Source of the DNA: an uncultured Bacteroidota bacterium
Lineage (GTDB): Bacteria; Bacteroidota; Bacteroidia; JABEUT01
Direction of reading: 5' to 3'
Assembly (NCBI GenBank): GCA_903901055.1
Contig: CAIUPO010000028.1
Location: 1 to 64,000 of the forward strand
Length of the DNA: 64,000 nucleotides
Shown here: one piece after another, positions 30,059 to 38,806 of the stretch
How the letters are laid out: every line of letters starts with the position of its first letter
Numbering within the stretch: position 1 is the first letter of the stretch
Program-made: the position numbers and the translations under genes
Notes under the pieces: model-generated
The model's database searches: none
The model's input: the letters and a program-made list of their open reading frames with translations, nothing else
What the model was told of the DNA's origin: nothing

Positions 30059-30284
30059 CGGAATAGGGAGGTATTAATGCCACTTCGGAATGTTCATTCA
30101 AAGAATCATTCTCAACTGAAATTTTCCTGTTTATAGCAACAACATACTTTGTTCCGCTCAATTTTGCATAGCGGGTATTCAACATCTTTACCAATTCATC
30201 TTTAGATAAAACATCATTTACAACAAGTTCATTTGAACCTATTATATCGCGGAGATTTCCAAAAACCTGAATCTTAAGTTCCAT
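30051..30284 (-). CDS. moaD: Molybdopterin synthase small subunit, sulfur carrier
   Basis: 77 residues from the ATG at 30284; an earlier in-frame ATG at 30326 would overlap the preceding gene and add an unusual extension. It has a ubiquitin-like fold and ends in the required Gly-Gly (PPYSGG), which is thiocarboxylated to donate sulfur. It directly precedes moaE. Confidence 0.9.
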   Translation of the reverse strand: MELKIQVFGNLRDIIGSNELVVNDVLSKDELVKMLNTRYAKLSGTKYVVAINRKISVENDSLNEHSEVALIPPYSGG

Positions 30285-30297
30285 TGCCTTTAGCTTA

Positions 30298-31032
30298 CTA
30301 AGGCAAAAGTAATTTAATTGATGCAATTACCAAAACAACAGCCAATACTCTTTTAAGGGTATTTTGAACGAGCAATCTGGAACCTATATAAGAACCACCA
30401 AAACCGCCAATTAAAGCGATAGCAATCATTAGCATCATAGAGTTGTTGAACTGAATTCCATGTATGGCTTTGCCACTTAATCCCGCCGCTGAGTTTACAA
30501 AAATGAACAGGGCGCTTATGCCTGCCGTTTGTTTTACATCGGCCCAACCTAAAAGTAAGATTATTGGAGTAAGTATTATACCTCCACCTATTCCAATCAT
30601 ACCGGAAATCAATCCAATTAAGGCTCCTATAATTAACAGAAGTGGAATACTTACATTAATAAACGGCGTGCTGTTTTTTCCCGGAGAATAAATAAAACGG
30701 AATGCAGCAATTACTAAAAGTACACCAAGAATTTTCTTGTAAACATCTCCATTTAATGTAATAGTTCCTCCCAAAAAAGCCATAGGAACAGAAGCAATCA
30801 CAAGCGGTATTAACAAGTTCCACTTAAAATTACCTGTTTTGTAATATTGAATGAAAGCAATTAACGAAACAAATAAATTTAGTACTAATGCCGTTGATTT
30901 AATTACTGCTGGAGTAATTCCACAAATAGCCATCAGAGCCAGATATCCGCTAGCACCGCCATGTCCGACGGAAGAATAGAGTGCAGAGATTATTAGTAAA
31001 GCAACAAAAAATAAAACGGGCGTGTCTGACAT
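30298..31032 (-). CDS. TauE/SafE-family membrane transporter
   Basis: 244 residues, about seven or eight membrane helices. GHGGASGYLALMAICGI near the N-terminus and IGLISGMIGIGGGIILTPIILLLG in the middle are the two glycine-rich repeats of the TauE/SafE (DUF81) family, which moves anions such as sulfite, sulfonates or organic acids. It lies between nifJ and moaD with gaps of 9 and 13 bases. The place in the aromatic/molybdenum gene train suggests export or import of an aromatic acid or an oxyanion, but nothing in the sequence decides this. Confidence 0.85.
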   Translation of the reverse strand: MSDTPVLFFVALLIISALYSSVGHGGASGYLALMAICGITPAVIKSTALVLNLFVSLIAFIQYYKTGNFKWNLLIPLVIASVPMAFLGGTITLNGDVYKKILGVLLVIAAFRFIYSPGKNSTPFINVSIPLLLIIGALIGLISGMIGIGGGIILTPIILLLGWADVKQTAGISALFIFVNSAAGLSGKAIHGIQFNNSMMLMIAIALIGGFGGSYIGSRLLVQNTLKRVLAVVLVIASIKLLLP

Positions 31033-31041
31033 GCTACAAAA

Positions 31042-34000
31042 CTACAACGTTTTCATTGCTGCAATGCGTTGCCATTTCATTTTCATATCTTCTTCTGCTT
31101 CATGTAAAAACGATTCGGCAACTTTCGGGTCTTTATTTTTCACCAGTTTAAAACGGTTTTCCGAATATTCAAAATCACCTAACGATAAGGTGGGCTCCGC
31201 ACAGTCTAAACTAAAACGCTGCCCTTTTTCTTTGGCTGGATTATATCTGAATATCGGCCAGTAGCCTGACTTAACAGCATTAGACTGGTGTTTCATACCA
31301 AATGCCATATCATATCCGTGCGCAATACAATGGCTATATGCTATAATGAGTGAAGGCCCGTTGAATGCTTCAGCTTCAAGTATAGTTTTTACTGTATGTG
31401 AATCGTTCGCTCCCATAGCTATTTGTGCAACATACACATTGCCATGTGCAATTGCCTGCCAGCCTAAATCTTTCTTAGCTGCGCGTTTTCCGTTGATAGC
31501 AAACTTGGCGCTTGCTCCACGCGGGGAAGACTTCGATGCCTGTCCGCCGGTGTTGGAATATACTTCGGTATCGAGGACAAATATATTCACATTTCTTCCG
31601 GTAGAAAGTACGTGATCTAAGCCGCCATAGCCAATATCATACGCCCAACCATCGCCTCCAATTATCCAAACTGATTTAGGAAGCAGGTATTCGAAGAATG
31701 TTAACAATAGCTTGGACTCCTTACTATTTATCTGCAGCAACTTTGCCCTTAATTCGGTCATCTTACTTCGTAAAATTGCCAAATCTTTTTCAGAGTTGGA
31801 AGTAGCATTCAATACTGAATCTGCTAATTCTGCACCTACTTCATTGTAGAGTGTTTTTAAAAGTGTGAAAGCAACTTCCCGCTTTTGATCCACTGCTAAT
31901 TTTATGCCTAACCCGAATTCTGCATTGTCCTCAAACAATGAGTTTGCCCAAGCCGGGCCATGTCCTTCGTGGTTGACCGCCCAAGGTGTTGTTGGCAGGT
32001 TTCCTCCAAATATCGAAGAACATCCTGTTGCATTTGCTATCAGCATCCTGTCGCCGAATAACTGACTTAATAATTTTAAATAGGATGTCTCTCCACAACC
32101 GCTGCAGGCTCCCGAGAATTCAAATAACGGTTCTAATAATTGCGAACCTTTCACCTGTGTTCGGTTTACTCTGCTTCTGTCAATATCAGGCAGGGTAAGG
32201 AAAAAGTCCCAGTTTTTATTTTCCGATTCTTCCAACAGAAGTTTATCCACCATGTTAATTGCTTTAACTCCCTTTTGCGTTTTACTTTCAATCGGACAGA
32301 CCTCATAGCACAAGCGGCAACCGGTGCAGTCCATCAGGGATATTTGCAAGGTATAACGCTCGTCATCTTTACTGAATTCTTTTCCAATGGGAGCTGCGGT
32401 TTTAAATGTTTCCGGGGCATTTGCAAGAGCAGCTTTATCATACACCTTGCAACGGATAGCTGCATGAGGACAAACCAAAAAGCACTTCCCGCATTGCGAA
32501 CATGAATCCGTATCCCATACAGGAACGATATCTCCAATATTCCGTTTTTCCCATTGCGTGGTAGCCGAAGGGAAAGTTCCGTCAACGGGAAATGCACTTA
32601 CAGGCAACTCATCGCCTTTACCGGAAATAATTTTCGAAAGCACATTGCGCATAAATTCCGGGGCACCTATTGGTAAAGTTTGAACCGCATCATCCTTGCC
32701 TAAAATATACCCTGAATAATCAATCTTGTAAAGTTCGGCTGTGGCACGGTCAACCATTTCAATGTTTTTATTGACGGCTTGCTCGCCTTTCTTGCCGTAG
32801 GTTTCACGTATCGCATCTTTAATACATTCTATCGCTTCTTCACGCGGAATAATATTGCTGATGGCAAAAAATCCGGTTTGAAGTATGGTGTTAATATACT
32901 TACCCATGCCCAGTTTACTTGCCAAACCGGAAGCATTTAAAATGTAAAATTGTATTTTTTTAGAAATAATTTCATTTTGAATTTTATGCGGAATATGGCT
33001 CCAAACTTCATCTTTGCTATATGGAGCGTTCAATAAGAACACAGCGCCTTCCTCAGCATTTTCCAACACATCAAATTTCTCCAGGTAGTTGAACTGATGG
33101 CAAGCAATAAAATTGGCGCTTTGCACAAGGTATGTTGATTCAATGGGCTTATCACCAAATCGAAGATGTGACACTGTAAGTGAACCTGATTTCTTACTGT
33201 CATAAACAAAATATCCTTGGACATATTTCCGGGTTGTGTCACCAATAATTTTTATGGAGTTTTTGTTTGCACTAACTGTTCCATCCGAGCCTAAACCATA
33301 GAACAACCCGCGGAACTGATGTTGCTTGTCGAGTGAAAAATGCTTATCATAATCCAAACTCATGTGTGTAACATCATCCTCAATTCCCACCGAGAAATGG
33401 TTTTTGGGTTGTGTCTTTTTACATTCATCAAAAACAGCAACTACCATAGCCGGAGTAAACTCTTTTGATGCAAGCCCGTATCTTCCGCCAATTATGCGCG
33501 GATGATTCTTCATGGGTGATTCGTTCAAAGCATTTACTACATCAAGATAAAGCGGTTCTCCACTGCTTCCGGGCTCTTTGCAACGATCGAGCACCACAAT
33601 TTGTTTTACGGTTTCAGGAATTTCAGAAACGAAATCGTTTATGGAAAATGGACGATACAAGTGAATATTTATGAATCCGACCTTTTCAACTTTTGCATTC
33701 AAATAATCTACCGCTTCTCTGACAGCTCCTGCCCCGGAGCCCATAATTACAATAACCTGTTCTGCCTCCGGATGCCCGTGATAACTGAAAAGTTTATATT
33801 TCCTTCCGGTCAATTCGGCGAATTTCGCCATGTAGTTTTTGGTAATTTCAGGAACCTTCAAGTAATATTGATTCGCGGCTTCCCTGTTTTGGAAAAACAC
33901 ATCAGGATTCTGTGCCGTCCCGCGAATAAAAGGATGTTCAGGGCTAAGCGAACGGTTACGATGCGCCCTTACATCATCCATGTTAATCATTGCATTTATA

Positions 34001-34617
34001 ATATCATCCGAAATAACTTTCACTTTTGAAAGTTCGTGCGATGTCCGAAATCCATCGAAAATATTAAGAAACGGAACATGTGAACTTAACGTGGTTGCAT
34101 TAGCAATAAGAGCCATATCCATAGCTTCCTGCGCGGTACTTCCAAACAACATTGAAAAGCCTGTAGAACGCACAGCCATAACATCGCTATGGTCGCCAAA
34201 TATACTTAGAGCATGGGTTGAAATAGTACGTGCGGCAATATAAAATACGCATGGAGTCAACTCTCCTGCTATCTTAAACATATTTGGAATCATCAGCAAC
34301 AAACCCTGGGAACAAGTAAATGTACTAGCCAATGCGCCACCCTGCAAAGCCCCGTGAATAGCGCCCGCTGCGCCTGCTTCGCTTTGCATTTCGATAATAT
34401 GCGGTACGCCTCCGAAAATATTTTTCTCTCCCGTACTTGACCATTCATCGCAATATTCACCCATAGGTGAGGATGGAGTAATAGGATAAATAGCACATAC
34501 TTCGCTCAGTTTATACGCAATATAAGCGGCGGCTTCATTGCCATCCATAACGGATGTTTTATCCGCCAGTGATTTTACTTTATCGTCTGAAATATTAGTC
34601 TTTTCAAGGGTTTCCAT
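31042..34617 (-). CDS. nifJ: Pyruvate:ferredoxin (flavodoxin) oxidoreductase
   Basis: 1191 residues, full length for the homodimeric one-chain enzyme. It oxidises pyruvate to acetyl-CoA and CO2 and reduces ferredoxin. In order: pyrimidine-binding domain (AAYIAYKLSEVCAIYPITPSSPMGE), gamma domain, two ferredoxin-type clusters (CSQCGKCFLVCPHAAIRC; CTGCRLCYEVCP) and a TPP domain (GDGWAYDIGYGGLDHVL; DTEVYSNTGGQASKSS), with the CSGCGETSYLKLL site for the proximal cluster. It lies between hydroxybenzoyl-CoA reductase and the TauE gene in the aromatic train, making it the likely source of the low-potential electrons both aromatic reductases need. Confidence 0.95.
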   Translation of the reverse strand: METLEKTNISDDKVKSLADKTSVMDGNEAAAYIAYKLSEVCAIYPITPSSPMGEYCDEWSSTGEKNIFGGVPHIIEMQSEAGAAGAIHGALQGGALASTFTCSQGLLLMIPNMFKIAGELTPCVFYIAARTISTHALSIFGDHSDVMAVRSTGFSMLFGSTAQEAMDMALIANATTLSSHVPFLNIFDGFRTSHELSKVKVISDDIINAMINMDDVRAHRNRSLSPEHPFIRGTAQNPDVFFQNREAANQYYLKVPEITKNYMAKFAELTGRKYKLFSYHGHPEAEQVIVIMGSGAGAVREAVDYLNAKVEKVGFINIHLYRPFSINDFVSEIPETVKQIVVLDRCKEPGSSGEPLYLDVVNALNESPMKNHPRIIGGRYGLASKEFTPAMVVAVFDECKKTQPKNHFSVGIEDDVTHMSLDYDKHFSLDKQHQFRGLFYGLGSDGTVSANKNSIKIIGDTTRKYVQGYFVYDSKKSGSLTVSHLRFGDKPIESTYLVQSANFIACHQFNYLEKFDVLENAEEGAVFLLNAPYSKDEVWSHIPHKIQNEIISKKIQFYILNASGLASKLGMGKYINTILQTGFFAISNIIPREEAIECIKDAIRETYGKKGEQAVNKNIEMVDRATAELYKIDYSGYILGKDDAVQTLPIGAPEFMRNVLSKIISGKGDELPVSAFPVDGTFPSATTQWEKRNIGDIVPVWDTDSCSQCGKCFLVCPHAAIRCKVYDKAALANAPETFKTAAPIGKEFSKDDERYTLQISLMDCTGCRLCYEVCPIESKTQKGVKAINMVDKLLLEESENKNWDFFLTLPDIDRSRVNRTQVKGSQLLEPLFEFSGACSGCGETSYLKLLSQLFGDRMLIANATGCSSIFGGNLPTTPWAVNHEGHGPAWANSLFEDNAEFGLGIKLAVDQKREVAFTLLKTLYNEVGAELADSVLNATSNSEKDLAILRSKMTELRAKLLQINSKESKLLLTFFEYLLPKSVWIIGGDGWAYDIGYGGLDHVLSTGRNVNIFVLDTEVYSNTGGQASKSSPRGASAKFAINGKRAAKKDLGWQAIAHGNVYVAQIAMGANDSHTVKTILEAEAFNGPSLIIAYSHCIAHGYDMAFGMKHQSNAVKSGYWPIFRYNPAKEKGQRFSLDCAEPTLSLGDFEYSENRFKLVKNKDPKVAESFLHEAEEDMKMKWQRIAAMKTL

Positions 34618-34628
34618 AGAAGTGATTT

Positions 34629-35570
34629 TTAATTTTCTTCTGAACTTAATTTCTTAAAGCATCTTTTCAATAACACGTCTATCATCAAACGCCTGTAGGG
34701 ACGGGTATAGTAATCGTTGTCTACTACTCGCGATTTTTTCATCACATATTTTATTAACTCATCGCGTTCTTCAAGCGATTTTCCTTCGGTCACTATAGGT
34801 TTGGGATCTACACCACCCACAGCCACTTTAACCCGTCCTGTTTCATCAACAGAGACAGCCGTTGTAAGGGAAGTAAAATCTACACTCTCACGAGGACGCA
34901 GCTTTTGAAAGACACATTTGTAAGTTTTATTCAGCGGGACAACAATACTTAATACAAGTGCCGTATTGCTGAGTTTATTGGGCTTCAAACCGTCTCCTGT
35001 ATAAATATCTTCCAGTTTAACAATTTCTTGTTTGCCATTATCAGCAATGATAATTTTTGCATCCAGGCAAATCAAAACAGGCGCAGTATCAGAAACAAAT
35101 TTGGAGAAACAAGCTTTTGTTCCGCCGGTAGCGATGCATATCTCACCTTCACACTTCAGGCAGTAACCAACGGCCTCCCGCCACCATTCACTCTGATTAA
35201 AAAAGATGCAGCGGTTTTCGCACAAAATATTACCACCGATAGTTGCAGTCTTCCGTAACATAGGCGTAGCCACGGAATGTGCAGCTTCCACGAGTGCGGG
35301 AAATTCCTTTTTTATGATTGGGTTTTGCATGAGTTCATCCAGCGTAACAAGTGCCCCGATATGCAAATCATTTCCTTCGCCTTTAATTTGCCGTAATTCT
35401 TCAATTTCATGAATGTCTATCAGGCAGGAAGTTTGAATGGTGCCATGGAAGCGGTTTACGTTGAGGTCTGTTCCACCTGCGATGAAGCGAAAATCTTCAC
35501 TATGCGCTATCGCAAATGCCATTGCATCTTCTACATTTTTAGCTTTATGATATAGTTGATTCTTTTCCAT
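34629..35570 (-). CDS. hcrB: 4-Hydroxybenzoyl-CoA reductase, beta (FAD, extra [4Fe-4S]) subunit
   Basis: 313 residues of the xanthine-oxidase-family FAD subunit. FRFIAGGTDLNVN and TATIGGNIL bind FAD. A ~40-residue insert holds Cys at 117, 121, 137, 140, 145 and 154. The set 121-137-145-154 has the spacing that I recall for the extra [4Fe-4S] cluster of the Thauera aromatica beta subunit, a feature special to 4-hydroxybenzoyl-CoA reductases. That cluster lets electrons flow into, rather than out of, the Mo site. The gene starts one base after the fused gamma-alpha gene. Confidence 0.9.
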   Translation of the reverse strand: MEKNQLYHKAKNVEDAMAFAIAHSEDFRFIAGGTDLNVNRFHGTIQTSCLIDIHEIEELRQIKGEGNDLHIGALVTLDELMQNPIIKKEFPALVEAAHSVATPMLRKTATIGGNILCENRCIFFNQSEWWREAVGYCLKCEGEICIATGGTKACFSKFVSDTAPVLICLDAKIIIADNGKQEIVKLEDIYTGDGLKPNKLSNTALVLSIVVPLNKTYKCVFQKLRPRESVDFTSLTTAVSVDETGRVKVAVGGVDPKPIVTEGKSLEERDELIKYVMKKSRVVDNDYYTRPYRRLMIDVLLKRCFKKLSSEEN

Positions 35571-35571
35571 T

Positions 35572-38391
35572 TTATCCTGCGACTTCTTCCGCTTGTTTTT
35601 TCTTTTTCAATCCTGCCAATATATCTTCAGGCATTATAGGCAGCTTTGTGATGCGCACTCCCACTGCATTGAATATGGCATTCGTGATAGCAGGGATGAT
35701 AGGGTGCAATGCTCCTTCCCCACATTCTTTTGCGCCAAAAGGGCCTTCGGGGTCATTAGTTTCAATTATGTTGCACTTAATATCGGGGGTATCACGTGAT
35801 GTTGGAATTTTGTAATCGAGGAAATTATTGTTTACCAAAAGCCCTTTATAATACTTCATTTGCTCGGTCAGAGCTTGGCCCAGCCCCATGTGCCATGAAC
35901 CTTCCAACTGACCTTCCACCGCTAGCGGATTAATAGCTTTACCACAATCGTGTGCGCCCCATACTTGCAGAATTTTTACTTGCCCTGTTTCGGTATCAAC
36001 TTTAACTTCGGCACAGCAAGCGCCAAAACTATAGGATGGACTTAAGCCCGCACCCGAGCCTTTAAAATCACCGCCGAGTTTTGGGGAAATATATTTACCA
36101 CTGATACTTACAGCTCCGCGCCCTGCAGTAAGGATATCTATGGCTTCCATCCAATTTAGATTTACAGAATTATCATTGCTGAAAACTCTTTCATCCGACA
36201 AATTCAACTCTTCAGGAAACACGCCTTTTCGTTGGGCAACTGTGTATAAAATTTCCTTTTTCAATTTCTCTGCGGCATCCTTTGCAGCGTTACCTGCCAT
36301 GAATGTTACACGACTCGAATAACTGCCCATATCAACAGGAGTAAGAAGTGTATCCGCGGCAAGTACAAATATTTTATCCATCGAAATCCCGAGTACTTCC
36401 GCTACAATCATTGCAAGCATTGTATCGCTACCTTGACCAATATCGCTTGCTCCACTAGTAATTAATACCCTTCCGTCAAAATCAACTTTCAGGTAAACGA
36501 CCGATTGCGGCAGTTCATTCCGAATGATTGGCAGCGCACTTCCGCTGATGAAAAACCCGCAAGCAACGCCTAATCCGTGGCCGAATTCCAACTTACCGTG
36601 ACGCCTTTTCCATTCACTTTGCTCCGCTACTTTCAATAGCGATTCCCTGCTTCCATTTGATGTGATGCGGTATTGTCCGACTGTCAATGTATTTGGAGAA
36701 AGGAAATTTTTCAAACGAATTTCAACGGGATCTATCTTCAGTTTATGTGCGGCATCATCAATTAATGTCTCAGTTGCGAAACGTGAATTTACAGCACCAT
36801 GTCCGCGCATAGCGCCACATTGAGGCTTATTAGTATATACCCTGAATGTTCTGAATCCGAAATTATCAATATCATAAGGTGCTTGGAGTAACACTCCGTT
36901 GTAGTAAGACGTCACCACTCCAAAGCTGCCATAAGCCCTGCCGTCAATGGCTATATCGGCATCCAATACTTTAAACATTCCCTCTTTGCTCACACCTAAT
37001 TGCAAGGTCATTTTAGACGGATGCCTGCCGTGATTGGTGATAAATACTTCCTCACGGGAGAAACGAATTTTAACAGGCATTCCTGCTTTTCTTGCTAAAT
37101 GAGATATTATCATTTCATGCGGGAACGGGTCGCTCTTTCCGCCAAATCCACCACCAACATACGGCTTGATTACTCGCACACGACTCAACGGGACATCCAT
37201 AACTTTTGCCAATGAACGATGTAAATAATGAGGAACCTGTGTAGCTGCAATTATCGTTAATCCATTTTCATCCCACCAAGCAGTAGCTGCATGAGGCTCA
37301 GTAAAACCGTGGTTAATTCCTTCAAATTCAAATGACATTTTTGAAACCAAGTCGGCATCTTTCAGTCCCTGTTGCTGGTCTCCAAAGCGCAACTCCGCTT
37401 TTTTGTGAACATTATTATTGAACTTCCCATAAATGTGGATTCTTTCATTTTCGCCCACATCCTGTAAGGATTCATCAATGGTAAGAAACTCCTTAATGGG
37501 CTGGTATTTTACTTCAATAAGCTTGAGAGCTTCACTTGCTATTTCTTCAGTGTCTGCCGCTACAGCAGCAACAATCTCGCCAATATAGCGGGTCTTGTCA
37601 ATAGCCATTGAGGTCTCATCATGCGAAATTGGAAGCACCCCAAATTTCTCAGGCAATTCACTTCCAATGGTTACAGCTCTTACTCCCTGCAACTTTTCCG
37701 CTTTACTTGTATCAATTTTTAAAATTCTTGCATGCGGATAAATACTACGAAGTAATTTGCAATGCAGTGCATTTTTTATTTTTATGTCATCAGCATAATC
37801 GGCGGCGCCTTTTACTTTCTTTGTCGCTTCAATATAAGGTCTGCCAATTCCCACCGTGTGTTTACTCTTTCGGTTGCTTTCAACTTTTATTACTTCAATA
37901 CGTCGGGATTTATTTTTTGATTCCGCTATTTCCTTTGCATATTCAACCACCGCCTGAATTACTTTTTTATATCCCGTGCATCTGCAAACATTTCCCGATA
38001 AAGCATCTCTAACTTCATCATACGTCGGATTTTCATTCTTGCTGACAAAATCAAGAGCAGTCATAACCATTCCCGGTGTACAGAAACCGCATTGAATTGC
38101 ACCTTTCTCTACAAATAATTCCTGTAACCTGTGCAACTCGGAATTTTCTGCCAAGCCTTCTATAGTGGTAATTTTTGCACCTTCAAAACGCATGGCAGGA
38201 GTGATGCAACTCAGGACAGCTTTATCATTCACCAAAACTGTACAAGCCCCGCAGTTGCCTTGTTCACAGCCAATTTTAGTCCCTGTCAATCCCAGTTTAT
38301 CACGGATTACATGCGACAGTGTTTCATGTGATTCAACTAATACATCGTATCGCTTTCCGTTTATGGTATATGTTACAACTTTCTTACTCAT
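35572..38391 (-). CDS. 4-Hydroxybenzoyl-CoA reductase, fused gamma (2Fe-2S) and alpha (Mo) subunits
   Basis: 939 residues. Residues 1-~160 are the gamma chain with two [2Fe-2S] clusters: C42, C47, C50, C62, and C101, C104, C136, C138. From ~180 on comes the molybdenum chain (GIGRPYIEATKKVKGAADYADD; GGGFGGKSDPFPHE; GAMRGHGAVNS; GAKECGEGALHP near the end, with the likely catalytic Glu). In Thauera these are two proteins, HcrC and HcrA. With HcrB the enzyme removes the phenolic OH from 4-hydroxybenzoyl-CoA to give benzoyl-CoA. It directly follows the truncated dehydrogenase (adjacent stop and start). Confidence 0.88.
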   Translation of the reverse strand: MSKKVVTYTINGKRYDVLVESHETLSHVIRDKLGLTGTKIGCEQGNCGACTVLVNDKAVLSCITPAMRFEGAKITTIEGLAENSELHRLQELFVEKGAIQCGFCTPGMVMTALDFVSKNENPTYDEVRDALSGNVCRCTGYKKVIQAVVEYAKEIAESKNKSRRIEVIKVESNRKSKHTVGIGRPYIEATKKVKGAADYADDIKIKNALHCKLLRSIYPHARILKIDTSKAEKLQGVRAVTIGSELPEKFGVLPISHDETSMAIDKTRYIGEIVAAVAADTEEIASEALKLIEVKYQPIKEFLTIDESLQDVGENERIHIYGKFNNNVHKKAELRFGDQQQGLKDADLVSKMSFEFEGINHGFTEPHAATAWWDENGLTIIAATQVPHYLHRSLAKVMDVPLSRVRVIKPYVGGGFGGKSDPFPHEMIISHLARKAGMPVKIRFSREEVFITNHGRHPSKMTLQLGVSKEGMFKVLDADIAIDGRAYGSFGVVTSYYNGVLLQAPYDIDNFGFRTFRVYTNKPQCGAMRGHGAVNSRFATETLIDDAAHKLKIDPVEIRLKNFLSPNTLTVGQYRITSNGSRESLLKVAEQSEWKRRHGKLEFGHGLGVACGFFISGSALPIIRNELPQSVVYLKVDFDGRVLITSGASDIGQGSDTMLAMIVAEVLGISMDKIFVLAADTLLTPVDMGSYSSRVTFMAGNAAKDAAEKLKKEILYTVAQRKGVFPEELNLSDERVFSNDNSVNLNWMEAIDILTAGRGAVSISGKYISPKLGGDFKGSGAGLSPSYSFGACCAEVKVDTETGQVKILQVWGAHDCGKAINPLAVEGQLEGSWHMGLGQALTEQMKYYKGLLVNNNFLDYKIPTSRDTPDIKCNIIETNDPEGPFGAKECGEGALHPIIPAITNAIFNAVGVRITKLPIMPEDILAGLKKKKQAEEVAG

Positions 38392-38658
38392 CTATACAAA
38401 ATTTGCTCCGACGCTTTTGCCTCCGTCAACATAAATAACCTGCCCTGTAATAAATCTAGTTCCTTCATTCGCCAGGAATGACGCTACTTTTGCTATATCA
38501 TCAGGCTGGCCCATTGTTTTTGTAGGTTGAGCATCAATCAATTTTTGTTGAACATCTTTTTCCAATTTTTGGGTGAGAGGAGTATCAATTAATCCGGGTG
38601 CAATCGAATTAACAAGTACATTATATTTCCCCAATTCCAATGCAAGTACTCTTGTAAG
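38392..38658 (-). pseudogene. C-terminal fragment of a short-chain dehydrogenase
   Basis: The frame codes for the end of an SDR: LTRVLALELGKYNVLVNSIAPG, a linker region with PDDIAKVASFL, and the closing TGQVIYVDGGKSVGANFV. The NAD-binding N-terminus and the catalytic Ser-Tyr-Lys are missing; homology stops at about 38656-38658, where the start of bcrD begins in another frame, and a stop in this frame lies at 38680-38682. Only ~88 of ~250 residues remain, so it cannot be an active enzyme. An SDR here would fit a beta-oxidation-like step after ring reduction (as BadH in Rhodopseudomonas), which is inference. Confidence 0.85.
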
Positions 38659-38801
38659 TCTTCCGCCACCAGAGACGGATCACGCTTCCTGATTTTCTCT
38701 GTACTCTTGTCAAGTATCTTATGCTCTCCCGAATAGTCCATTAGTACCAACTTTATAAAGTTGCTGCCTACGTCAATTCCTACTGTATATAATGGTTTCA
38801 T
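38589..38801 (-). pseudogene. bcrD: Truncated benzoyl-CoA reductase subunit D (ATPase), 5' part only
   Basis: The open frame has 70 codons. Residues 1-~49 are the start of a BcrD-type ATPase: YTVGIDVGSNFIKLVLM holds the phosphate-1 loop, and KIRKRDPSLVAED matches the RIR.RDP..LAEE of known BcrD (from memory). The remaining ~20 residues are an out-of-frame reading of SDR sequence and end at a stop. The ADP-binding, hinge and Cys motifs are lost. Gene order bcrC-bcrB-bcrA-bcrD is that of Thauera, so this is the expected place for bcrD. The junction lies at about 38652-38660. Confidence 0.87.
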
Positions 38802-38806
38802 ATATG

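Noticed and set aside
38392-38640. A small complete dehydrogenase gene
   Set aside because: It begins in the middle of the SDR fold, lacks NAD-binding and catalytic residues, and its only start is a TTG that is simply a Leu codon in homologues.
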